Source: an uncultured Bacilli bacterium (lineage in GTDB: Bacteria; Bacillota_I; Bacilli_A; RF39; UBA660). From it: a stretch of 16,282 bases of DNA. Below are positions 1 to 5,318 of this stretch, piece by piece. The notes beneath the pieces are model-generated. The model had not been told where the DNA came from and ran no database searches. It saw nothing but the letters and a program-made list of their open reading frames with translations. Both the position numbers and the translations under genes were made by a program. Position 1 is the stretch's first letter. Each line of letters opens with the position of its first letter. The DNA lies in contig CANQEF010000012.1 of assembly GCA_947594675.1 (NCBI GenBank), positions 1-16,282 of the forward strand. The letters run 5' to 3'.

Positions 1-96
1 TTTACTATTTCTACCAATTTAGTCTTACAAATTCTACTTGATCCTATTTTCTGAAATTTAACTTTTCATTTGAGTTTATTTTTATTTTTGTTAATT

Positions 97-633
97 TTAT
101 TCTGATTCTATAATGCCATAATTGCCATCTGTTCTTTTATAAACGACTGAGCATTTATCTGTCTCGCTATTTTTAAACATATAAAATTGATGTCCTAATA
201 ATTCCATTTGTAAGATAGCCTCTTCTTCACTCATAGGCTTTACTTCTATTACTTTTCTTTTTAAAATTTTACTATCTTCTTTTTCTTCATCTTCTTCTAT
301 TGTAGAAATATTAAAATCATAGCTTGTTTTAGTTTGTTTTGACATCGACATTAATCTGGTTTTATTCTTTCTAATTTGCCTTTCTAATTTGTCAATTGCT
401 ACATCTACTGCTGCATAAAAGTCTTTTTTTGTTTCTTCTGTTCTTAATATAAATGTTTTTAACGGTATAGTTATTTCAACTCGTTGTTCATGATTTTTAA
501 CTTTTACTATGACATTGGCACGAACTGTAGTGCTATTTTCTAGGTACTTGTCTAATTTTCCTAATTTTTCTTTAATATAATCGCTCATAGCAGAAGTTAT
601 TTTTAGCTTATCACCATGAATAATAATTTCCAT
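97..633 (-). CDS. hpf: Ribosome hibernation promoting factor, long form
   Basis: The 178-residue protein is the long form of HPF/RaiA, which in Firmicutes dimerises 70S ribosomes into inactive 100S particles in stationary phase or stress. Residues 1 to about 100 match the ribosome-binding beta-alpha-beta domain (MEIIIHGDKLKITSAM at the start, basic stretch KLERQIRKNKTR). A charged linker follows (about 108-125). The C-terminal dimerisation domain (about 128-178) contains KPMSEEEAILQMELLGHQF and ends in YKRTDGNYGIIE, both hallmarks of the long form. The ATG has a full Shine-Dalgarno AAAGGAGG at 642-649, 8 bases away. It is separated from the upstream csp gene by a terminator and has its own extended -10. 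In B. subtilis the homologue yvyD lies beside secA. The 96 bases downstream show no gene. Identity is secure from family motifs. Confidence 0.95.
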   Translation of the reverse strand: MEIIIHGDKLKITSAMSDYIKEKLGKLDKYLENSTTVRANVIVKVKNHEQRVEITIPLKTFILRTEETKKDFYAAVDVAIDKLERQIRKNKTRLMSMSKQTKTSYDFNISTIEEDEEKEDSKILKRKVIEVKPMSEEEAILQMELLGHQFYMFKNSETDKCSVVYKRTDGNYGIIESE

Positions 634-657
634 AATACCTGCCTCCTTTGTACTTTC

Positions 658-666
658 ATTATAACA
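658..666 (-). promoter_or_regulatory. Extended -10 promoter for hpf
   Basis: On the minus strand TGTTATAAT is a perfect extended -10 (TGnTATAAT), about 25 bases upstream of the hpf start codon. No good -35 lies 17 bases upstream (TAGTTT), which fits the extended -10 class. The site lies just downstream of the csp terminator, so hpf has its own start of transcription. Confidence 0.55.
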
Positions 667-673
667 TATAGAA

Positions 674-706
674 AGAAAAAAAACTACTATTTTACTGTAG
701 CAGTTT
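674..706 (-). terminator. Intrinsic terminator of csp, overlapping its stop
   Basis: On the minus strand the arms AAACTGCTA and TAGTAGTTT (one G-U pair, 8-base loop) form a hairpin immediately followed by a run of T. The stem lies over the last codons and TAG stop of the cold-shock gene, so the coding end doubles as terminator. It insulates csp from hpf. Confidence 0.65.
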
Positions 707-908
707 CTTTTACTAATTTTACATTTATAGCTTGATATCCTTTACTAGTTTCAATGAGCTTAAATTCTACTAATTGACCTTCAGATAAAGTTTTATATCC
801 ATCTAATTCTATTGCTGAATAATGTACAAATATATCTTCATTTTCTTTAAAATCAATAAAGCCATAACCTTTTTCATTATTAAACCATTTCACGCGTCCG
901 ATTATCAC
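687..908 (-). CDS. Cold-shock domain protein (CspA family)
   Basis: Read from the GTG at 906-908 this is a 73-residue single OB-fold cold-shock protein, a single-stranded nucleic acid binder and RNA chaperone. It begins [19 protein letters not shown], with the RNP-1 motif (KGYGFI) and the RNP-2-like DIFVHY at about residues 28-33. A longer frame exists from TTG at 933-935, but the GTG is preferred. It has a GAGGTG Shine-Dalgarno (918-923) 9 bases upstream and gives the usual N-terminus of the family. The short acidic-basic tail after the OB fold (LVKETATVK) is normal. The gene is monocistronic, between an extended -10 upstream and a terminator over its stop. Which Csp paralogue it is cannot be told from sequence. 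Confidence 0.93.
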   Translation of the reverse strand: MIIGRVKWFNNEKGYGFIDFKENEDIFVHYSAIELDGYKTLSEGQLVEFKLIETSKGYQAINVKLVKETATVK

Positions 909-959
909 TAAAACTAACACCTCACATTCTACCAAAAATTCTTTCTACTTGGTGAATTC

Positions 960-968
960 ATTGTAACA
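960..968 (-). promoter_or_regulatory. Candidate extended -10 promoter for csp
   Basis: Minus-strand TGTTACAAT matches TGnTATAAT at all but one position and would start transcription near 953, giving a leader of about 45 bases before the GTG. No convincing -35 is visible. The leader is too short to resemble the long structured leader of enterobacterial cspA. Confidence 0.4.
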
Positions 969-1064
969 AAGATATATTTAGGCTAAGGTGTTTTTCCATG
1001 AAAGGTTAAATAGATTTCTTTTATATAATTATTTTCGATTAATAGCGACAAATAGCCACTTTTA

Positions 1065-2153
1065 TTAGTCTATTTTCTTATGTGCAAATAGATTTTCTAC
1101 TTTTCTTACAAGCTTAGGATTTTTATCACTAATAATTGTTGTATGAAAAACAAACCATAAGACAAGCACAAAAAGTATTAGATAAATTATAAGACCTATA
1201 GTCGGATTTATTAAAGTAAAAAAGATAGAGGCAGCAGCAAACAAAATATTTATACCATAAATTATCAAGACTGTCGTTCTTTGTGAAAAATTCATACCTA
1301 ATAATTGATGGTGTAAATGTTCTTTATCTGCTTCGAAAGGAGATTTTCCTTTTAATAGTCGTCTTATTATGGCAAACAATGTGTCAAGTATAGGGATGCC
1401 TAAAATAGTTACTGGAACAAAGAATGATATTAAAGCGGGTCCTTTAAATTCTAATAAAGTAATAATACCTATAATAAATCCTAAAAAAGTAGAACAATCT
1501 CCAACAAATATTTTTGCCGGATAAAAATTATGAAGTAAAAAGCCTAAGGTTGATCCTAACATTATTAAAGTTAATATCATTACTAAGCTACCAGCTCTTC
1601 CTTGATAAAAACCTATTATAGCAATAGTCAAAAAGAAAATGCTGCATACTCCACCACTTAATCCATCTAAACCATCAATTAAATTAATTATATTTGTACA
1701 AGCTATTAAAAAAAGGATTGTTATTGGATAGGCAAACATTCCGAAATTAATAGAGTAACCAAAAGCAGTTATTTCTTCTAATAATATACCACCATATAAA
1801 ACAATAACACACGAAGCCACTATGTGACCTATTAATTTTTGATATGCTCTTATAGATTTAATGTCATCAACTATTCCAGTTAAAATAATTATAAAACTTG
1901 CTATTAATATAGAATTCATTCTGATACTATTTTCTCCAAAGAGCATATATCCTAAAAGAAAAGATAAAAATATTCCAACTCCTCCTAATTTTGGAACAAT
2001 TCTTTTATGAATATGACGGTGTCCTTCTTTGTTAGTTGGGATATCAACAGCACCAATATGAAATGCTACTTTGCGCATTAAAAACATAATTAAAGCTGAA
2101 AAGATGAAAGTTACAAGGACAATTTTACAGGCATCAATAATTTGTAATTGCAT
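1065..2153 (-). CDS. tagO: TagO/WecA-type undecaprenyl-phosphate sugar-1-phosphate transferase
   Basis: This 362-residue polytopic membrane enzyme of the MraY/WecA/TagO family transfers a sugar 1-phosphate, in TagO GlcNAc-1-P from UDP-GlcNAc, to undecaprenyl phosphate. That is the first lipid-linked step of wall teichoic acid or related glycopolymers. Visible motifs are PKLGGVGI (54-61), the Mg-binding DD pair in GIVDDIK (93-99), NIINLIDGLDGLSGG (154-168), KIFVGDCSTFLGF (214-226) and the cytoplasmic HLHH loop (279-282). About ten hydrophobic segments are present. Length matches B. subtilis TagO (about 358). NIINLIDGLDGL and HLHH separate it from MraY. The GDxGS motif reads GDCST and is one residue short. 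The Shine-Dalgarno is weak (GAAAGAAGTG), and an extended -10 precedes it. Whether the product is teichoic acid or another polymer is not shown. Confidence 0.88.
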   Translation of the reverse strand: MQLQIIDACKIVLVTFIFSALIMFLMRKVAFHIGAVDIPTNKEGHRHIHKRIVPKLGGVGIFLSFLLGYMLFGENSIRMNSILIASFIIILTGIVDDIKSIRAYQKLIGHIVASCVIVLYGGILLEEITAFGYSINFGMFAYPITILFLIACTNIINLIDGLDGLSGGVCSIFFLTIAIIGFYQGRAGSLVMILTLIMLGSTLGFLLHNFYPAKIFVGDCSTFLGFIIGIITLLEFKGPALISFFVPVTILGIPILDTLFAIIRRLLKGKSPFEADKEHLHHQLLGMNFSQRTTVLIIYGINILFAAASIFFTLINPTIGLIIYLILFVLVLWFVFHTTIISDKNPKLVRKVENLFAHKKID

Positions 2154-2176
2154 TTACTTCACTTCTTTCTATAAAT

Positions 2177-2185
2177 ATTATAGCA
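2177..2185 (-). promoter_or_regulatory. Extended -10 promoter for tagO
   Basis: Minus-strand TGCTATAAT is a perfect extended -10, 23 bases upstream of the tagO ATG, predicting a leader of about 17 bases. The -35 region is poor, as is common for extended -10 promoters. Confidence 0.55.
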
Positions 2186-2205
2186 AAATACAATCGGAAA
2201 AGATA

Positions 2206-2280
2206 TCATTTTTTAAATATAAGGAGTTTGTTTAGAGCAAGAACAAAATGATTTATAAATAGATCATGCTCAAATCTCAC
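2206..2280 (-). CDS. Possible 24-codon small protein upstream of tagO
   Basis: A 24-codon frame runs from GTG (2278-2280) to TGA (2206-2208). It encodes a short peptide beginning MRFEHDLFIN, with a hydrophobic middle (HFVLAL) and a basic end (FKK). AGGGGG at 2285-2290 could be a Shine-Dalgarno, but it is only 4 bases from the GTG. A promoter-like pair with 17-base spacing lies just upstream. I do not recognise the peptide. The same stretch contains GAGCA/TGCTC and TGAT/ATCA inverted arms, so it could equally be a structured leader or small RNA. Treat this as a candidate only. Confidence 0.22.
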   Translation of the reverse strand: MRFEHDLFINHFVLALNKLLIFKK

Positions 2281-2299
2281 GATTCCCCCTATCAATTAC

Positions 2300-2328
2300 A
2301 ATATAATACAAATGTTTGGCCTTGGCAA
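2300..2328 (-). promoter_or_regulatory. Candidate sigma-A promoter in mbl-tagO gap
   Basis: On the minus strand TTGCCA (2323-2328) and TATATT (2300-2305) are separated by exactly 17 bases. Transcription would begin near 2293, about a dozen bases before the GTG of the small frame, and could read on into tagO. It overlaps a GCCAAGGC palindrome. Confidence 0.4.
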
Positions 2329-2343
2329 TCGAACAAATTATTC

Positions 2344-2369
2344 TTTATAAGGAGAAAATTCCTTATAAA
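2344..2369 (-). terminator. AT-rich hairpin downstream of mbl
   Basis: A perfect 10-bp inverted repeat (arms TTTATAAGGA and TCCTTATAAA, 6-base loop) lies 10 bases past the mbl stop. On the minus strand the T-run precedes rather than follows the stem, so it is a weak terminator or a 3'-end stabilising structure. No better terminator for mbl is visible. Confidence 0.4.
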
Positions 2370-2379
2370 AAAAACAAAA

Positions 2380-3378
2380 TCATTGTTGATCTTGTTCTAA
2401 TAATTTAATATTTTCAAGTAGAATTCCTGTACCTTCAGCAACACAAGTAAGTGGGGACTCAGCAATTAAAACAGGAACATTTAATTTTTTTTCTAATACA
2501 TCACATAAACCATTTAATAAGGCTCCTCCGCCAGTTAAAATAATACCTTTTTCAACTATATCAGATGATAATTCTGGGGAAGTTTGTTCTAAAACATTAG
2601 TAGTTGCTTTTACTATTTTATTAACACTTTCTTCTAATGCTTCTTTTGTTTCATCTTGGGTAATTTCTATTGTATGAGGAAGCCCTGTTATTAGATTACG
2701 TCCTCTAACTTCTAATTTTTCTTTTTTATTAGGCTTATAAATATTAGTGAAATTTATTTTTATGTCTTCAGCAGTTTTTTCTCCAATTAAAAGTTTATAT
2801 TTATCTTTTATATATTTTATAATATCTTGATCAAAAGCATTGCCTGCTGTTCTAATAGATGATGATGAAACAATTCCATTTAAGGAAAGAATCGCTATAT
2901 CTGTAGTGCCACCACCTATATCTAACACCATATTAGCGGTAGGTTTAGAAATATCCATACCAGCACCAATGGCAGCAACTTTAGGTTCTTCTTCAATATA
3001 AACTTTTCTAGCCCCTGTTCTTTCAGCTGCCTCTTTGATAGCATTTTTCTCTACCTGGGTAATATTAGTTGGACAACATATTAATATTCTAGGTCTTGAA
3101 AACATCTTTTTAGCTTTAATTTTTTTTATAAAAGCATTTAACATTATTTCTGTAATTTCAAAATCAGCTATAACACCATCTTTCATTGGCTTAATAGCTT
3201 TTACTTTGCCAGGAGTTCTTCCTAGCATTTCATTTGCCTCTGTTCCAACGGCAATTACTCTTTTATTTTCCGTATCTATTGCTACTATACTTGGCTCATT
3301 TAAAACAATACCTTTTCCCCTAATGTATATTAAAACATTTGCTGTTCCTAAATCTATTCCTATATCTCTTGTTATCAC
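2380..3378 (-). CDS. mbl: Mbl, MreB-like rod-shape actin homologue
   Basis: Read from GTG at 3376-3378 the protein has 332 residues and begins MITRDIGIDLGTAN, colinear with the Mbl start MFARDIGIDLGTAN. MreB-family proteins form membrane-associated filaments that guide lateral wall synthesis. Visible are phosphate loop 1 (DIGIDLGTAN, 5-14), GVIADFE, the conserved IEEEPKVAAIGAGM, phosphate loop 2 (DIGGGTTD, 153-160) and the adenosine motif (TGGGALLNG, about 282-290). ICCPTNIT and SSSIRTAG favour Mbl over MreB. A longer frame from ATG at 3400-3402 exists but has no Shine-Dalgarno. AAGGAAG at 3387-3393 sits inside it, 8 bases from the GTG, and decides the start. B. subtilis mbl also lies in the spoIIQ neighbourhood. 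The stop is TGA, showing the standard code. Confidence 0.92.
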   Translation of the reverse strand: MITRDIGIDLGTANVLIYIRGKGIVLNEPSIVAIDTENKRVIAVGTEANEMLGRTPGKVKAIKPMKDGVIADFEITEIMLNAFIKKIKAKKMFSRPRILICCPTNITQVEKNAIKEAAERTGARKVYIEEEPKVAAIGAGMDISKPTANMVLDIGGGTTDIAILSLNGIVSSSSIRTAGNAFDQDIIKYIKDKYKLLIGEKTAEDIKINFTNIYKPNKKEKLEVRGRNLITGLPHTIEITQDETKEALEESVNKIVKATTNVLEQTSPELSSDIVEKGIILTGGGALLNGLCDVLEKKLNVPVLIAESPLTCVAEGTGILLENIKLLEQDQQ

Positions 3379-3464
3379 CACAGTCACTTCCTTATCTGTC
3401 ATTTATATTTTACCATAATTTTAGCTTTTTATAATACAATATATGAAAAAATTAGTTATTTATG

Positions 3465-3486
3465 AAAAAAAGAGTATTTCTACTCT
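3465..3486 (-). terminator. Intrinsic terminator of spoIIQ
   Basis: Minus-strand AGAGTA-GAAA-TACTCT followed by six T forms a compact stem with a GNRA tetraloop and U-tract. The left arm overlaps the spoIIQ TAG stop. It separates the rpiB-ywzB-spoIIQ unit from mbl. Confidence 0.75.
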
Positions 3487-4117
3487 AATTAGTCTTTGTA
3501 TTTAATTCTTTGTTTAAATAAAGTGTTGGATCAACTACTTGACCATTTACGTAGAATTCGAAATGAAGATGGTTTCCAATTTCTTTATCTAATTCATTTG
3601 TTCCACTTTTTCCAATAACCTGTCCTTGAGATACAACGTCTCCTTTTTTAACTGTTACTTCTGATAAACTTTGATAGATACTTATGTAATCATTATCATG
3701 TTTTAATTCTATTATTTTTCCTAATGTTTCATCTTCTTTGACATCTACTACTTCGCCATTTAAAATAGCTAGTATATCGAAAGTGTTATTACTTACAAAA
3801 TCAACACCGGAGTTTTGCATGTAAGTATTGTCATGAAAAATAATAGAATTTTCTTGTGTTTTAGCATCACCTTTATAGTCATAGAAAGATTTACCAATAG
3901 TTACAGATTGATCAGTATAAGGATTAATTATTTTAGCATCGGTATCCATTACAGCTATATCATTATTAATGATAACATCTGATACATAAGTTAGTGGGTT
4001 ATTTTCTTCTTTCATTGATGATTCTTTTGGCAATAAGGTTGCTGCTAAAAGAGTAGCTATAGCAATTAAGGAAACAAAGCTTGGAATTACAAAAGACTTT
4101 AATTTTCTTCTTCTCAT
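3485..4117 (-). CDS. spoIIQ: SpoIIQ-like forespore LytM (M23) domain protein
   Basis: This 210-residue protein has a basic N-terminus (MRRRKLK), one membrane anchor (about 11-29) and an extracytoplasmic LytM/M23 domain (about 88-200). In endospore formers SpoIIQ is made in the forespore and pairs across the septal space with SpoIIIAH, needed for engulfment and late forespore gene expression. The domain ends in the M23 motif HLHFEF (His183, His185) and VDPTLYL. The first metal-ligand motif, normally HxGxD, reads NSGVD (Asn102 to Asp106), so the zinc site is probably broken, comparable to the degenerate site of B. subtilis SpoIIQ. Position beside mbl and ywzB supports SpoIIQ over a generic M23 peptidase. 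An in-frame GTG at 4126 is rejected because it lies inside the Shine-Dalgarno (GAGGTG) serving the ATG at 4115-4117. It is shorter than B. subtilis SpoIIQ (about 283). Confidence 0.78.
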   Translation of the reverse strand: MRRRKLKSFVIPSFVSLIAIATLLAATLLPKESSMKEENNPLTYVSDVIINNDIAVMDTDAKIINPYTDQSVTIGKSFYDYKGDAKTQENSIIFHDNTYMQNSGVDFVSNNTFDILAILNGEVVDVKEDETLGKIIELKHDNDYISIYQSLSEVTVKKGDVVSQGQVIGKSGTNELDKEIGNHLHFEFYVNGQVVDPTLYLNKELNTKTN

Positions 4118-4168
4118 TTTATTCACCTCATTATAAGTTTGAACAAAATAAAAAGATTTATACTTTTT

Positions 4169-4366
4169 TTAAAATAATTTTATAGAATTAAATAAGTCAA
4201 GTAAAAAATTGGTTACTAAATAAATTAGGGATATACCTAAAAAGAAATAAAAAAAACGTGCTTGATAAATATGATTTTTTTTAAATATTTGATTAATATT
4301 TACTGAATCCATTGACCATATAACTAAAATAGTTACTATTATGTATAAAAAAAATTTAGCTATCAT
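4169..4366 (-). CDS. ywzB: DUF1146 small membrane protein (YwzB family)
   Basis: This 65-residue protein has two predicted membrane segments (about 4-18 and 39-58) joined by a short loop with QIFKKNHIYQARFFYFFLG. That matches the family pattern of a QAR followed by aromatic and hydrophobic residues (YwzB, DUF1146). Function is unknown. In B. subtilis ywzB lies between the ATP synthase operon and murAA. Its ATG overlaps the rpiB stop (TAATG), implying translational coupling in one transcript with rpiB. spoIIQ follows after 51 bases. Confidence 0.75.
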   Translation of the reverse strand: MIAKFFLYIIVTILVIWSMDSVNINQIFKKNHIYQARFFYFFLGISLIYLVTNFLLDLFNSIKLF

Positions 4367-4809
4367 TAGTGGCTCTCTTCGTAAGCAGTTATTTTGGCTA
4401 CGCGGCGACGATGTCTTTCATCATTTAACACATCAGCTTTTAAAAAACAATCTATATATGATTTTATATTTTCAATATCATCAGTAAAATTAAAGGTCAT
4501 TACGTTAGCTCCATTGTCGTTACGACATAATATAGCGTCTTCTTTGGAATTCACTTTAGCACATCTTATACCTTTTACTTTGTTAGCTGCTATAGACATA
4601 CCTATTCCGGTTCGGCATACTAATATGCCTACATCTGCTTCTTTGGAAACTACTTTTTCACACACTTTGAAAGCAAAATCTGGATAATCATCTGTTGGTG
4701 TGTTTGTTTTACTGCAATCTATTATGGTGTGTTTTTGTGATTGTAAATATTTGATTATTTCTTCTTTGTAGGTAATACCACGATGGTCACTTGCAATTGC
4801 TATTGTCAT
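4366..4809 (-). CDS. rpiB: RpiB/LacAB-family sugar-phosphate isomerase
   Basis: This 147-residue protein is colinear with ribose-5-phosphate isomerase B, which interconverts ribose 5-phosphate and ribulose 5-phosphate. Conserved parts are the ASDHRG start (Asp8, His9), GILVCRTGIGMSIAANK (Cys65 at the catalytic cysteine) and the phosphate-binding ERHRRRVAKI near the end. Two active-site positions differ from E. coli RpiB. The CGTG loop reads CRTG (Arg66), and the HNDxN loop carrying the ring-opening histidine reads DNGAN (Asp97). The substrate may therefore differ, and RpiB names the family more safely than the activity. The start has a GAGGAGA Shine-Dalgarno 6 bases away and a near-consensus promoter. 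The gene heads the rpiB-ywzB-spoIIQ unit. Confidence 0.85.
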   Translation of the reverse strand: MTIAIASDHRGITYKEEIIKYLQSQKHTIIDCSKTNTPTDDYPDFAFKVCEKVVSKEADVGILVCRTGIGMSIAANKVKGIRCAKVNSKEDAILCRNDNGANVMTFNFTDDIENIKSYIDCFLKADVLNDERHRRRVAKITAYEESH

Positions 4810-4832
4810 TTGTTATCTCCTCTCTTAAAATC

Positions 4833-4861
4833 AAAATAGCACGGAAAAAATATCATGTCAA
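4833..4861 (-). promoter_or_regulatory. Strong sigma-A promoter of rpiB
   Basis: On the minus strand a perfect -35 TTGACA (4856-4861) is 17 bases from TATTTT (4833-4838), which is preceded by TGC (extended -10). Transcription should begin near 4826, about 17 bases before the rpiB ATG. Confidence 0.75.
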
Positions 4862-4931
4862 GTTTTAATTTAAAGGAAAAAGTGACAATTTAAGTTATTG
4901 TTTTCTATCTTTTATTTAAAATAACTTTAAA

Positions 4932-4971
4932 TAAAAAAGACTATTAACAAAATTTCCTTTGTCAACAGTCT
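4932..4971 (-). terminator. Strong intrinsic terminator of rpmE
   Basis: The minus-strand arms AGACTGTTGACAAA and TTTGTTAATAGTCT pair over 14 positions (two G-U), with a 6-base loop, followed by TTTTTTA. The T-tract runs into a second, purely AT inverted repeat (TTTATTTAAA/TTTAAATAAA, 4911-4935). The structure closes the rpmE transcript. Confidence 0.8.
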
Positions 4972-4991
4972 GAAATAACCTTTTAGCTATT

Positions 4992-5210
4992 TTATTCTTC
5001 ATTTTGTTTTGCTGTAAAACCATATTTCTTGTTGAATTTATCAACGCGTCCTGCACGTGATGCTCTACTTTGTTTTCCTGTATAAAATGGATGACATTTA
5101 GAGCACACTTCAACGTTTATTTCAGATTTAGTAGATTTTACTTGGAAAGTTTCTCCACAAGCACATGTAACTGTACAATCTTTTACTTCTGGATGAATAT
5201 CTTTTTTCAT
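4992..5210 (-). CDS. rpmE: 50S ribosomal protein L31, zinc-binding type
   Basis: This 72-residue ribosomal protein bL31 begins [20 protein letters not shown]. The four cysteines of the zinc-ribbon (C+) form are present at 16, 18, 36 and 39 (CAC and CSKC), followed by HPFYTGKQ, the family signature. Zinc-binding L31 can be displaced by a cysteine-less paralogue under zinc limitation in Bacilli; no such paralogue is in this window. The start has AAGGAG at 5218-5223, 7 bases away. The gene has its own promoter, a leader hairpin and a strong terminator, so it is a single-gene unit between the murA cluster and rpiB. In B. subtilis rpmE also lies near murAB, rho and prfA. Confidence 0.97.
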   Translation of the reverse strand: MKKDIHPEVKDCTVTCACGETFQVKSTKSEINVEVCSKCHPFYTGKQSRASRAGRVDKFNKKYGFTAKQNEE

Positions 5211-5228
5211 ACTAACGCTCCTTCCGCC

Positions 5229-5247
5229 ATGACTAATTTTTAGTCAT
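5229..5247 (-). promoter_or_regulatory. Leader hairpin of rpmE (possible L31 autoregulation)
   Basis: A perfect 8-bp inverted repeat (ATGACTAA/TTAGTCAT, 3-base loop) lies in the 5' leader of rpmE, 5 bases upstream of its Shine-Dalgarno. Ribosomal protein leaders that bind their own product are known for L31 in Firmicutes. I cannot confirm that this matches that motif. Confidence 0.4.
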
Positions 5248-5267
5248 AGTAATTAAATTGCGTTATT

Positions 5268-5296
5268 AGTATAGCAAGTATTTCTTGTTTTTGCAA
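5268..5296 (-). promoter_or_regulatory. Sigma-A promoter of rpmE
   Basis: Minus-strand TTGCAA (5291-5296), a 17-base spacer, then TATACT (5268-5273) preceded by TGC. Both boxes are near consensus. Transcription would start near 5261, giving a leader of about 50 bases that contains the hairpin. Confidence 0.7.
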
Positions 5297-5318
5297 GTTT
5301 TTTTAATTTTTTGTTTTA

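Noticed and set aside
1..96. Possible start of secA or another gene downstream of hpf on the minus strand
   Set aside because: The frame that stays open to the left edge has no start codon or ribosome site, and its translation does not resemble SecA. No terminator with paired arms was convincing either.
973..1014. A short frame starting ATGGAAAAACACC on the minus strand in the csp upstream region
   Set aside because: Only 13 codons, no Shine-Dalgarno, and it overlaps the csp promoter.
3035..3418. Long plus-strand open frame antisense to mbl, and similar antisense frames in murA, fba, mntP and prfA
   Set aside because: They are mirror frames of well-identified genes, without ribosome sites or recognisable protein motifs.
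4916..5113. Minus-strand frame overlapping rpmE and its terminator in another phase
   Set aside because: It runs through the rpmE terminator and has no family resemblance; rpmE itself explains the region.
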